Shown: positions 25,423 to 33,465 of the stretch, piece by piece
Layout of the letters: every line of letters starts with the position of its first letter
Numbering within the stretch: the stretch's first letter is position 1
Assembly: GCA_945860955.1 (NCBI GenBank)
Contig: CAMATH010000087.1
Span: 1 to 35,698 of the forward strand
DNA from: Planctomicrobium piriforme
Lineage (GTDB): Bacteria; Planctomycetota; Planctomycetia; Planctomycetales; Planctomycetaceae
Reading direction: 5' to 3'
DNA: 35,698 nt
Notes under the pieces: generated by a model
Told to the model about the DNA's origin: nothing
The model's input: only the letters and a program-made list of their open reading frames with translations
Database searches by the model: none
Position numbers and translations under genes: made by a program

Positions 25423-26418
25423 ATGCCCACCGTTCTCATCACCCCCGAAAACCTCATCAATGTCCGCGGCCCGTGGGTCACTGCGCTCGAACAGGCGGGA
25501 TTGACGGTTGCCTATCCGGAAGACCCCACGTTCACCCGCGGCCTGGCTTCGGTTGCAGAGACGATTCGCGTTCTGAAACCTGCTTCTGCGGTGATCGCCG
25601 GCGGCGAGTACTTCACCCCCGAAATTCTCGCGGGACTGCCGAACCTGCGGGTTGTCGCGCGCGCGGGTGTGGGGTATGACCGCGTTGATGTCCCTGAATC
25701 GACAATACGGAAGATCGCGGTCTGCATCACTCCCACCGCGAATCATGAAGGGGTCGCAGAGCAGGCATTCGCCATGATTTTCGCGATCGCCAAGAACGTC
25801 TTGGTGAATGACGCCCGCACCCGTGCCGGGCAATGGTCGCTTGGGGCGACCGCCCCGCTTCGGGGGAAAACGCTAGGACTGGTGGGCCTGGGGCGCATTG
25901 GCCGCAGCACGGCGATTCGGGGCCGCGCGATGGGAATGACCGTCATCGCCGCCGAAAAGTACCCGGACCTCGCGTTCGCTCAAAAGCATGGCGTGGAGAT
26001 TGTCGATCTCGAGACGCTGCTGGGGCGGAGCGACTATGTCAGTCTGCATTGCCCGCACAATGCCGAGACGAACGGGATGTTCAACAAGAACCTGTTTGCC
26101 AGGATGAAACCGGGGAGTGTGCTAATCAACACGTCCCGGGGAAAACTGGTCGTCGAGGCGGATCTGTTGGTGGCGCTGCAAAGCGGTCACCTGTCGGCCG
26201 CCGGGCTGGACGTGTTCGAAAACGAGCCGGCTACCGCAGACAACCCCCTGTTCGCGCTCAAGAACATTGTTGTCGCCCCGCATCTGGGAGGGGCCGACAA
26301 GCTGTCGCAAGACAGCATGGCCATTGAAGCGGCCGACTGCATCGCGAAGCTCTACCACGGGCAATGGCCGACGGGGGCGGTGGTGAACGAGGAATTGCGC
26401 GCCGGGTGGAAGTGGTAA
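25423..26418 (+). CDS. D-isomer-specific 2-hydroxyacid dehydrogenase (phosphoglycerate dehydrogenase-like)
   Basis: 331 residues from the ATG at 25423. The NAD-binding motif GLGRIG spans 155-160. The catalytic triad is complete: Arg239 in NTSRGKLV, Glu268 in DVFENEP and His287 in APHLGGA. The N-terminal substrate domain has VVARAGVGYDRVDV (~77-90), typical of SerA-like members. There is no ACT domain, so this is the short form, without the serine-feedback module of classical SerA. The enzyme reduces 2-oxoacids or oxidises D-2-hydroxyacids with NAD(P); phosphoglycerate, glyoxylate and hydroxypyruvate are all possible substrates. It is cytoplasmic and convergent with the DUF1501 gene, with a strong hairpin between them. 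Confidence 0.93.
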   Translation: MPTVLITPENLINVRGPWVTALEQAGLTVAYPEDPTFTRGLASVAETIRVLKPASAVIAGGEYFTPEILAGLPNLRVVARAGVGYDRVDVPESTIRKIAVCITPTANHEGVAEQAFAMIFAIAKNVLVNDARTRAGQWSLGATAPLRGKTLGLVGLGRIGRSTAIRGRAMGMTVIAAEKYPDLAFAQKHGVEIVDLETLLGRSDYVSLHCPHNAETNGMFNKNLFARMKPGSVLINTSRGKLVVEADLLVALQSGHLSAAGLDVFENEPATADNPLFALKNIVVAPHLGGADKLSQDSMAIEAADCIAKLYHGQWPTGAVVNEELRAGWKW

Positions 26419-26475
26419 CCGGAGTTGTCTGATCGACAAACGTCGGCGCGAGGCCGTTCCGCAGAGCCGCGCACG

Positions 26476-26507
26476 TCAGGAAGCGGTAGCCGATCGCCGC
26501 TTCCTGA
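26476..26507. terminator. Perfect 11-bp hairpin between convergent genes
   Basis: TCAGGAAGCGG (26476-26486) pairs perfectly with CCGCTTCCTGA (26497-26507) around a 10-nt loop. It lies midway between two converging genes and could act on both strands, although neither side has a long T-run. Confidence 0.55.
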
Positions 26508-26536
26508 TCGCTGCGACTTAGTTTGTGGGGGAAACG

Positions 26537-27844
26537 TTAACCAACTAGATCACGAATCGGCTTGCCGCTCTCGACCAGTGTCACCGGCCGGCCGGCGGGG
26601 TTGACAAACTGTGTCGCGGGGGAGATCCCCAGAACATCCAAAACAGTGGCGGCGAGGTCTTGAGGAGTGATTGGCGTCGACTTGGGAGTTTCAGCCTTTG
26701 CGCTCGACTCACCAATCACTTGTCCCATCCGCAATCCTCCTCCTGCGAGCGCCAGGGTGCTGAGTGGTGCCCAGTGATCGCGCCCCGCGTTCTTGTTGAT
26801 CCGCGGCGTCCGCCCAAATTCCCCGGTGATTACCAGTAAGATCTGTTCGCTCAAGCCGCGCTGGGCGACATCTTCCAAGAAGACCGCAACCGCCTTGTCG
26901 ACCATGGTGGCCCGACGCTGGAACCCCTGTTTGATCTGGCCGTGCATGTCCCAGCCGCCGAAATTGACGGTCACAAATCCGCACCCCGCTTCGCACAGGC
27001 GTCGGGCGATCAGGAGCTGCTGCCCCAGATCCTTGCCATAACGATCGACGACCTTCTTGTTCTCCTTGCTCAGATCAAAAGCCGTAGGGGCGCTTCCCAA
27101 AACGAGGTTAAACGCCTGCTGTTCGTAGGCATCGAGACCACGCATCAAACCGCTGGCGTCGGCCTGCCTCTGGAATCGGTCGAGCTGAGTCAGCAATTGC
27201 CGCCGATCGTCCAGCCGGTCTTCTTTCGTTGTCAGCGCCAGGTTTTTACGGGCTGGCCCCTGAGGATCGAACGGAGCGAAGGCCGACCCCAAAAACGCCG
27301 GCCCGTCCGCTCCGATCAAACCTTGCCGAACGTACGTCGGCATTCCCGTTTCCGGATGATTGGCCCCTCGCACGCGCGAAACGATCGATCCCAGGCTGGG
27401 ACGGGAAGGACGCCCCCCCGCATCCGACATTCGGTTGTCGTAGCCCGTCATCACAAAATGCGTTCCCCCCCCATGCCCGCTGTTTTGATGGGCGAACGAC
27501 CGGACAATCGCCAGACGGTTCATTTGCTGGGCCAGTTCGGGAAACGTGCCTCCCAAGGAGACTCCCGGCAGCGTCGTTGCGACACTCCCGGTGACACTGC
27601 GGTATTCGACCGGCGCGTCAGGCTTGGGATCGAAAGACTCGATGTGTGACGGTCCTCCGTTCAACCACAACCAGACCACCGAAGTCTGCCGGGGAGATTG
27701 CCCTGCTTCAGCGGCAGCCGCCCGGGCCGCCAGCAAATCCGGTAACGCAAGTCCCGCAGCGGCCAACGATCCGACCGCCAGAAAATCCCGTCGCGTGGTT
27801 TGAGTGCAATCGCCAAAACCGGCAGACGTGAAGTAAGTCAGCAT
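26537..27844 (-). CDS. DUF1501 family exported protein (sulfatase-like fold)
   Basis: 435 residues from the ATG at 27844; GAGG seven nt upstream supports it over the adjacent GTG at 27847. The N-terminus has a Tat signal, TTRRDFLAVGSLAAAGLALP (Arg18-Arg19), so it is exported folded. The family marks are WLNGGPSHIESFDPKPDAP, VRSFAHQNSGHGGGTHFVMTG, VNFGGWDMHGQ and ITGEFGRTPRINKNAGRDHW. These place it in the alkaline phosphatase/sulfatase-like superfamily with conserved Asp, His and Glu residues. DUF1501 genes are amplified in planctomycetes and usually pair with DUF1549/DUF1553 cytochrome-like genes; no such partner is next to it here. The enzymatic activity is unproven. Confidence 0.92.
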   Translation of the reverse strand: MLTYFTSAGFGDCTQTTRRDFLAVGSLAAAGLALPDLLAARAAAAEAGQSPRQTSVVWLWLNGGPSHIESFDPKPDAPVEYRSVTGSVATTLPGVSLGGTFPELAQQMNRLAIVRSFAHQNSGHGGGTHFVMTGYDNRMSDAGGRPSRPSLGSIVSRVRGANHPETGMPTYVRQGLIGADGPAFLGSAFAPFDPQGPARKNLALTTKEDRLDDRRQLLTQLDRFQRQADASGLMRGLDAYEQQAFNLVLGSAPTAFDLSKENKKVVDRYGKDLGQQLLIARRLCEAGCGFVTVNFGGWDMHGQIKQGFQRRATMVDKAVAVFLEDVAQRGLSEQILLVITGEFGRTPRINKNAGRDHWAPLSTLALAGGGLRMGQVIGESSAKAETPKSTPITPQDLAATVLDVLGISPATQFVNPAGRPVTLVESGKPIRDLVG

Positions 27845-28009
27845 CACACTACCTCGCGGGCGCTGTCGCCAAGGGAACCGTGCGGAGACATCAGCAATTC
27901 GCCAAAAGTTGACGTTGCGATGTTTTTACCGTGAATTCCGCGCAGATGCAACACCCATCAAAAGTCGCGAACGCGTACTGCAACCGGGATTCGGTCGACG
28001 CAAAATGGA

Positions 28010-28366
28010 CTATTTCACCCGGGGAATGTACTTGTTGTACCGCTCGGCGTAGTCTTCGCGGATCGGGCTGAAGACGTCGAGGACCACCGCCTTGCCCCCG
28101 ACCGCGACCGCGCGATGGACGACGTTGGGGGGAATGATGAACAGCGAGCCGGCTTCGACCACCCGGGTCTCGTCACCGATCGTCAACTGGACACGTCCCT
28201 CCAACAGAATTCCCCCCTGTTCGTGTGGATGCGAATGCAGCGGAACTTCCGCCCCTTCGTCCATCTCAAGATACGACAGCATCAGGTTTTCGCCGTACGG
28301 AATGCGCGTGCGGCAGCCGGGCAGGATTTCGAGCGAGGGAAGCTGCTGGGGATCGTAGAACGGCAT
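28010..28366 (-). CDS. Cupin domain protein
   Basis: 118 residues from the ATG at 28366. The same frame is open further upstream to 28474, but that part crosses a strong intrinsic terminator of the preceding gene, so the shorter form is chosen. Cupin motif 1 is VPLHSHPHEQGGILLEG, with His-x-His and Glu ligands, and motif 2 is GSLFIIPPNVVHRAVAVGG, with the second His. The metal ligands are therefore all present. It is a single-domain cytoplasmic cupin; such proteins may be dioxygenases, isomerases or sugar-binding regulators, and nothing here narrows it further. It is the next gene downstream of the AhpD-like gene on the same strand but is separated from it by the terminator. Confidence 0.88.
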   Translation of the reverse strand: MPFYDPQQLPSLEILPGCRTRIPYGENLMLSYLEMDEGAEVPLHSHPHEQGGILLEGRVQLTIGDETRVVEAGSLFIIPPNVVHRAVAVGGKAVVLDVFSPIREDYAERYNKYIPRVK

Positions 28367-28402
28367 GCGGGAATGAACGCTGGTGAGTGGTAGAGTCGGA
28401 CG

Positions 28403-28438
28403 AAAAAATCTGGCCGGTGGTCCAGGACCAAACCGGCC
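28403..28438 (-). terminator. Strong intrinsic terminator of the AhpD-like gene
   Basis: On the minus strand GGCCGG (28438-28433) pairs with CCGGCC (28417-28412), with TGGTC-CTG-GACCA inside, a total of 11 pairs with a two-base bulge. It is followed by AGATTTTTTCG, a run of six T. It lies 80 nt after the stop of the gene at 28519 and before the cupin start. Confidence 0.85.
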
Positions 28439-28518
28439 GTCACAATTATTCCAGAACCCGTTCTCTCCGGGCAAGGGACGGGGGAAGCCACGATCGACAT
28501 CCCCCGCCGGTACTCACC

Positions 28519-29937
28519 TCACGGATCAATCGGCAGTCCGGCCGCTTCTGTGAACCGGTCGAACAGGGCCCGCATCGCGGTGTAGTGAACGGTCTGCGTA
28601 ACGTCGCGCGGACCGGCGAGTCGCACCGCTTCGGCCGCCTGCGCATCAGTCAAAACCGCGGGAGACGCCGCCAGGTTGCGGGCGAAGGTGAGCAGAGCGC
28701 GGTCTTTTTCCGAGATCCCCTGTTGGTCTCCATCCAAAGCGGCGATCTGCGCGTCGGTCTGTCCCAGAGCCCTCAGCGCTTTGCGGGCTTCACCCAGCGC
28801 GTACCAAGCACGGTCCTGACGTGCGATGACCCAATCGATCTGTGCGCGCAGCAGAGGGGAGAGATCGGAACTTTTCGCGGTGGCGACGAATCCGGTCGCC
28901 GTCCGCAGGCCCGCGCCCGGGTAATTGGCGAGCAATCGCATCCAGCCGGGAATAGGGCCACTGGGGGCGATCTCTTTCAAAACGGCGCGGGCGGTCGTTT
29001 CGTCGGTGACGGGAAGGCGGGGTTTGCGGTTCGCGGCGGCCGCCAAGGCCTGTTCGAGTTTGGACGGGGATTCCAGAGCGGGGCGGTCGAGTACTGTCGG
29101 AACCTCCACCTTGCCTGCCGCGGGAGTCTTGACCGGGGCGACCTTGGAGACTGTCAGGACGAATTTGTCGCTGGTGGGAGTGAGATACGAGTGTTCTTCA
29201 CCAGCGGCCCCACCACGTCCACCGAAATTACCTCCTCCCGCCGATTGAGGAACGCCAGTCCCTTCCTTCCAGCGGTTGATGGCGTTGTTGCCGCCGACCG
29301 AAAGCGCCATTTCGAGAATCTGCAGGTCAGTGTAATGCTTGCGACAGCGGTCAATGTCGGCGTCGGTCAGATTCTGGGGTTCGAGGGTCAGCCGGCGGGC
29401 GAACGCGAACGCCGCCTGTTCGGCTTCGGGAAAAACGCTCCAGTCGGTGTCCAACGAGGCGAGGTCATCGTCACTCATGCCAACCGCCAGTAGTTTCGAT
29501 TCCTGATGACCCAGGCAGTACTGGCAGTTGTTGGCCCGCGACGCGATCCAGAACAGTTTCGTCTTGAAGGCGTAATCCAGCGTGACGGTTGGATCGGGTT
29601 CGATTGTGAACCGTGGTGGGGGACTGTCGGGACGGCGGGCCGGGCTGCCGGCGAAGTACAGGTAGCCCCGCAGATCAGAGCCAGGGAGGTAGAGCGAACG
29701 GAGCCTCCCTTCGTAACCGCGGGAGAGTTGATCGGGCTCGGCAGCCTTCTTTTCTTCGTCGGTGAGCGGTGGCAGCGGAATCCGCGGGGTGCGCTGCTTC
29801 ATGTCCTCCAGCAGCTTTTTCATTTCCGGTCGCGTGACCGGAGTCGGACGGGGAGCGGCCGCCGGCTTCTGGTCCGCGCGGGCGTCGGTCCAAATCAGCG
29901 CGGCAAGCGACAGCGCAAGCCAGTGTTTTGTGTTCAT
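28519..29937 (-). CDS. Exported protein with two AhpD-like (carboxymuconolactone decarboxylase) domains
   Basis: 472 residues with a Sec signal peptide (LALSLAALIWTDARA, cleavage near residue 21). The first AhpD-like domain (about residues 115-220) has the redox motif NNCQYCLGHQE, Cys138, Cys141 and His144. The second (about 310-470) shows the same helical pattern (LLRAQIDWVIARQDRAWYAL), but the cysteines are replaced, so it is catalytically degenerate. Between them is a glycine- and alanine-rich linker. AhpD proteins reduce peroxides through the CxxC pair. The neighbouring upstream gene (30042-31373) has the same double architecture with the opposite half degenerate. Export means any reductant must come from the periplasm. 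The upstream leader CACTGGAAACCC is shared with the gene at 33176. Confidence 0.85.
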   Translation of the reverse strand: MNTKHWLALSLAALIWTDARADQKPAAAPRPTPVTRPEMKKLLEDMKQRTPRIPLPPLTDEEKKAAEPDQLSRGYEGRLRSLYLPGSDLRGYLYFAGSPARRPDSPPPRFTIEPDPTVTLDYAFKTKLFWIASRANNCQYCLGHQESKLLAVGMSDDDLASLDTDWSVFPEAEQAAFAFARRLTLEPQNLTDADIDRCRKHYTDLQILEMALSVGGNNAINRWKEGTGVPQSAGGGNFGGRGGAAGEEHSYLTPTSDKFVLTVSKVAPVKTPAAGKVEVPTVLDRPALESPSKLEQALAAAANRKPRLPVTDETTARAVLKEIAPSGPIPGWMRLLANYPGAGLRTATGFVATAKSSDLSPLLRAQIDWVIARQDRAWYALGEARKALRALGQTDAQIAALDGDQQGISEKDRALLTFARNLAASPAVLTDAQAAEAVRLAGPRDVTQTVHYTAMRALFDRFTEAAGLPIDP

Positions 29938-30041
29938 GAGCTGGGTTTCCAGTGAGGTGGAGAAACGGAATCAGGTCAAACGGAACGTCACGTCTATCAC
30001 GCAATCGGACGCGATTGTCCCTGTAGACAACGTTAGAGTGA

Positions 30042-31373
30042 CTACTTTTCATCGGGGGCCGATGTCGTGTTCGGCACCGATTGGAAGACGTTTTCGCGCT
30101 CCAGCGGGAGCTGAAAACCGTCGGAAATGCGTGTCATGTACAATCCGCGACACAACCACCAGAAAGTCGCCATCGCTTTGTCGCGACCGAGATCCGATTC
30201 CAGCAGCCGGTAGTCGGCGGCGGTCAGTTCCCACGGGGTCTTGCTGAGCTTGCGGGCGTAGGCGTAGGCCCGCTGTTCGGCGGGAGGAAAGCTCGACCAG
30301 TCGGCGGCCGCCAGCCGGCGGGTACGGTCGGCGACTTCCTGCGGATCGAGCCCCGCCACCCCCAGCAGCATCTCGCAATGCCCCATGCAGTAGTTGCATT
30401 CGACACTGCGGGTTTGAATCCAGAACAGGCTCTCCTCGAAAATACGATCGGGTTTCGATTCGGCCCACAAGGTCCGCGTGCTGGTGATCCAGGGAACCGC
30501 CAACTCGGGACAATAACCGGCACTGACGAGATTCCAGACGATGCGAGTGGGACGCGCCGCCATGGCGGGGGGAATTCGTGTTTTCACTTCATCCCAGGTG
30601 GGAATCGGCAGGCGCGAGGCACGACTTCGTTGGTGTTCCAGACGCGATTGCAATTCGTCGTAAGAGATCGCTCCCCAGTCGGGATCGGCGGAGACCACCG
30701 AGCCGGTACCGGTCTGGCCACTGAAGGGGAGCTTTTCGTCTGTCGGCACGTAGGGGGCCATTTGGAACGCCGACTCTTCGAAGCGCACATCGATCGGGGG
30801 AAATGGACCGTCGGCTTCAAGTGGTAGATTCAGTCCGAGGATCAGTCGGTCTTGAAAATTCCCATAAGCCGCCAGCATAACCATCGCCGCGACCTGTTGA
30901 TCGCCGAAACGGGAACGCAATTTCGCAAACAACTCATCCGGGATGGTCGGAGCCGCGATTGTCATCTGGCGAATGAACTCCAACGGTTCACGCTCTTCAT
31001 CCCGCCAGCTCGACGGATCGCTGGAGAGAGACCGCAAGTCGGACTCGACAGCTCCCGCGCGGACCAGGTCGGCGGCTGCGTACGCCTTCGAATAATCGCA
31101 GCGGTTGAGGTCGGCGATGATCCACCGCAGTTTGCCCCGCATGTGAGGCGGGAGTGGACTGTTCACGCGATGAGCAAAATCGAGTGGCAACATCGCGGCG
31201 GCGGTTCGTGGCAGGGCATGGCAGACCGCGCGCACCCAACTCGGGAGCGGCGGTTGCCCACCCGAGACAACTTGCGGGAGCCGTCGCCAGCATTCCTCGT
31301 GATCCAAAAGCGGGACAGTGGAGACCCGTTCGAGCAACGGCGGTGCCAGATTCAGGACAGAATTCTCGGACAC
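30042..31373 (-). CDS. Protein with two AhpD-like domains, second one redox-active
   Basis: 443 residues from a GTG at 31373; GGAG seven nt upstream is a good ribosome site. A TTG 120 nt upstream in the same frame would add residues with a CxxCH motif but has no such site. The first AhpD-like domain (about 60-180) carries LNRCDYSKAYAAAD, where only Cys92 of the CxxC pair remains. The second (about 270-420) has VECNYCMGHCEML, with Cys326, Cys329 and His332. No signal peptide is visible, so it is probably cytoplasmic. The related neighbour at 28519 lies 104 bp downstream on the same strand. The function is probably peroxide or other thiol-redox chemistry, inferred from the family. Confidence 0.82.
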   Translation of the reverse strand: MSENSVLNLAPPLLERVSTVPLLDHEECWRRLPQVVSGGQPPLPSWVRAVCHALPRTAAAMLPLDFAHRVNSPLPPHMRGKLRWIIADLNRCDYSKAYAAADLVRAGAVESDLRSLSSDPSSWRDEEREPLEFIRQMTIAAPTIPDELFAKLRSRFGDQQVAAMVMLAAYGNFQDRLILGLNLPLEADGPFPPIDVRFEESAFQMAPYVPTDEKLPFSGQTGTGSVVSADPDWGAISYDELQSRLEHQRSRASRLPIPTWDEVKTRIPPAMAARPTRIVWNLVSAGYCPELAVPWITSTRTLWAESKPDRIFEESLFWIQTRSVECNYCMGHCEMLLGVAGLDPQEVADRTRRLAAADWSSFPPAEQRAYAYARKLSKTPWELTAADYRLLESDLGRDKAMATFWWLCRGLYMTRISDGFQLPLERENVFQSVPNTTSAPDEK

Positions 31374-31567
31374 GAATCGACTCCACCGAATCAGGAGGGA
31401 ACTGGTTTTTTGCAACGAACCAATGCGACGCCGAAAGTCGTCATGGCAGTTTTGGCACGGTGCAGGACTCGGATCGGATTCAACCGATCGCAAGGTCGGC
31501 GATCAATCGCCGCCTGTCACTCAAACGCAATCGACAGCGCGAAGATCCGATTCACCAACAAGGCGAA
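31374..31567 (-). other. Upstream region of the double-AhpD gene with an in-frame CxxCH
   Basis: The frame of the downstream gene is open from a TTG at 31493 (stop codon a few codons before). It encodes PCQNCHDDFRRRIG, which contains a heme-attachment-type CxxCH. There is no signal peptide and no ribosome site, so I read this as leader. No other gene is visible. Confidence 0.3.
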
Positions 31568-31689
31568 GGGGCTGTCGGTTGATTTGATCCGGTCGCGTGT
31601 TTGCGAAAGCCGGTTGTGGTTCCGCTTCGCGGGAACCCAAACCGGAGCGACGCCGCAGAGCGTCGTCGCTAAAAAACCGACAGCACCCC
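31568..31689 (-). repeat. Long copy of the dispersed GGGGCTGTCG repeat
   Basis: GGGGCTGTCGGTT (31568-31580) is inverted at 31675-31689 as AACCGACAGC-A-CCCC. The reverse complement shares its outer parts with 3193-3267 (TAGCGACGACGCTC, GCAAACAC-x-CGACCGGA). The extra middle forms two hairpins: AGCGACG/CGTCGCT (from 31646) and GGTTC-CGC-type stem (31618-31637). No protein is encoded. Confidence 0.65.
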
Positions 31690-31811
31690 AAGCAGGATGG
31701 GGTCACTCAAGGATCGTCTGTCATACTCCGCGCGACCGAAAACGAAACGTTTGCAGGTTGGAAGGGTCAATGACCAGTCCTGCCAAGATCGCGGATTGTG
31801 TTCCGGTTCAG

Positions 31812-31856
31812 AGGCCGCCCTTCCAGACGGGTCGGAGACTCATCTGGAGGCGGCCT
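31812..31856 (-). terminator. Long hairpin directly after the EF-hand/deiodinase-like gene
   Basis: AGGCCGCC (31812-31819) pairs with GGCGGCCT (31849-31856) and, after a CT bulge, TCCAGA (31822-31827) with TCTGGA (31843-31848). The 14-bp stem starts 9 nt after the stop of the gene at 31866 on the minus strand. No U-tract follows. Confidence 0.55.
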
Positions 31857-31865
31857 GCGTTGGCG

Positions 31866-33176
31866 TCATTTCGCGGGCTGCGCAGGTTTCGCTTTGTCCC
31901 GGGCTTTCGGTTCCGTCGCAGTCTCGATCGGGCGTTCCAGCAGGCACATGATCAATGCCTGTTCCATCTCGCCGGTCTTGAATCCAAACGGCCCCCGGCC
32001 ACTCTTGAATGCCACTTTGCCTTCCGTGTCGATTACATACAGCCGCGCCGGCATACCGCTGTAGGCGTTCCCCACCGGGTCGTTGATTTCGTCAACCAAG
32101 AGAGGCATTGAGCATTTCAGCAGTCCGTAGCACTTGTTCGCGACCGCGACCCGTTCGATGTAGTTTTTCGGCTGAGCGACGGTGACACCCACTTTGGAAT
32201 TCGACTCCATGTTCCAACCATCGGTCGGATGGGCTTCGCGAACGTAAACCGAAAGAAAGGTCGCCTCTTCGTGGAAACGCCGGTAGACCGCTTCGACACC
32301 CGGATACATCGAGCGAAAGGGGCCACAGGTGAAATTGCCGAACGTGAGGACGATCGGTCGCTCGCCGATCACGTCGGCGAGGTGAATCGTCTGTTCGCCA
32401 TCATGGGTCTTCAAGGTGAAGTCGGGGGCCTGCTGACCCACCTGCGGTCCTTCGTTCAGGGAACCGATCTCACCCGCGAACAGACCTCGAATCAGAACTT
32501 CAGGTGAGGGAGCGTCGCCGGGGGAGAAACTGCCACCCACGCCGGCGAGTAACGTGTCGACCAGATCGTCGGAACGCAGGATGTCGTTCCCTTTGGCTGC
32601 CTTTTGAAAGAACTTCTCCCATTCGTCTTTGGTGACTCCGCCATCGCCATTGGGATCCATCCGCCGAAACAGGCGGTTGACCATGTAGGCTTGCTGGACC
32701 CAGGGATTGTCATCGGACCAGTCGAGATCCTGGGGTGTGATTGCGCCGTCATGGTTGCGGTCCAGACGGGCCAGCCAGTTTGCCGCCCCGCGAAAGTCGG
32801 TGGAAGCGATCGATTGCTCTTCGCCTTTGTCGTGGCTGTTGGCGAGCCATTCAAAGGAATAACGTGACGAGGCGGGGCCGAACCAACCTTCACCAGGGCC
32901 CATTTGTGAACCCCGCGTGATCGCGATCAGCATCCGCACCGCCTCGGGCTGCGGGCGGCCGTCGTATGCCTTCTCAATTTCGCCGAGCGGGACACCAAAT
33001 TTCGCGATGACAACCGCGTCGGTGTCGCCAGTCGGTGATGTCTGGGGCAAGTCGGACTTCGCGCCCTCACCTGGCTGATCGTCCGCGCTCGAGAACTGAG
33101 GAGTCACCATCCCGAGAAGCACCATGACCAACAGCCAGGCCCAGGGAGAAGTCGCGGAATGCATCACACTGCACAT
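31866..33176 (-). CDS. Exported EF-hand protein with iodothyronine deiodinase-like thioredoxin domain
   Basis: 436 residues from the ATG at 33176; an ATG at 33164 is equally possible. The signal peptide is WAWLLVMVLLGMVTPQFSSA (cleavage near 31). Two EF-hand calcium loops follow: DRNHDGAITPQD (139-150) and DPNGDGGVTKDE (174-185). Residues ~245-412 are a thioredoxin fold. It starts GQQAPDFTLKTHDG and continues VLTFGNFTCGPFRSMYPG, where Cys284 (codon TGT) occupies the place of selenocysteine in animal deiodinases, then YVREAHPTDGW and ARLYVIDTEGKVAFKSGRGP. The block EAH-x-x-DGW is a hallmark of the T4 deiodinase family (PF00837). Bacterial members are probably thiol oxidoreductases or dehalogenases; the substrate is unknown. 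It would act outside the cytoplasmic membrane, possibly calcium-regulated. Confidence 0.88.
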   Translation of the reverse strand: MCSVMHSATSPWAWLLVMVLLGMVTPQFSSADDQPGEGAKSDLPQTSPTGDTDAVVIAKFGVPLGEIEKAYDGRPQPEAVRMLIAITRGSQMGPGEGWFGPASSRYSFEWLANSHDKGEEQSIASTDFRGAANWLARLDRNHDGAITPQDLDWSDDNPWVQQAYMVNRLFRRMDPNGDGGVTKDEWEKFFQKAAKGNDILRSDDLVDTLLAGVGGSFSPGDAPSPEVLIRGLFAGEIGSLNEGPQVGQQAPDFTLKTHDGEQTIHLADVIGERPIVLTFGNFTCGPFRSMYPGVEAVYRRFHEEATFLSVYVREAHPTDGWNMESNSKVGVTVAQPKNYIERVAVANKCYGLLKCSMPLLVDEINDPVGNAYSGMPARLYVIDTEGKVAFKSGRGPFGFKTGEMEQALIMCLLERPIETATEPKARDKAKPAQPAK

Positions 33177-33465
33177 GGGAGTTTCCAGTGGGTTTGAAGA
33201 AGGACAATTTCAACAGGAGAGGAGGGTGCGAACCGCAGACGGCCAATGCCGAAAAACGGCGGAACCTGCGCGAACCCGCTCGGATCCGTCACACGGTGCC
33301 AATCGCAATCTCTGAGGGGTTTATCGCCACCGGGGTTGTCCCGCGGAATCACCGGCAGCCTCACGTGCCGCGCTCGCAAGTCCGCAGTCAGAATGGCAGA
33401 ACCAATTGAAGCGCAGCGAAGTCCAACCGACACATCCGCCGCACGTTGACAATTCCTAGGACCAT

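Noticed and set aside
28367-28474. 36-residue N-terminal extension of the cupin
   Set aside because: It would be translated from inside a strong intrinsic terminator (28403-28438).
28387-29493. 368-codon plus-strand frame
   Set aside because: Antisense to the AhpD-like gene and begins next to its terminator.
30852-32111. 419-codon plus-strand frame
   Set aside because: Antisense to the double-AhpD gene and the 3' end of the deiodinase-like gene, and it runs through the dispersed repeat.
32323-32325. Possible selenocysteine codon at the deiodinase active site
   Set aside because: The codon is TGT (cysteine), not TGA, so no recoding is needed.
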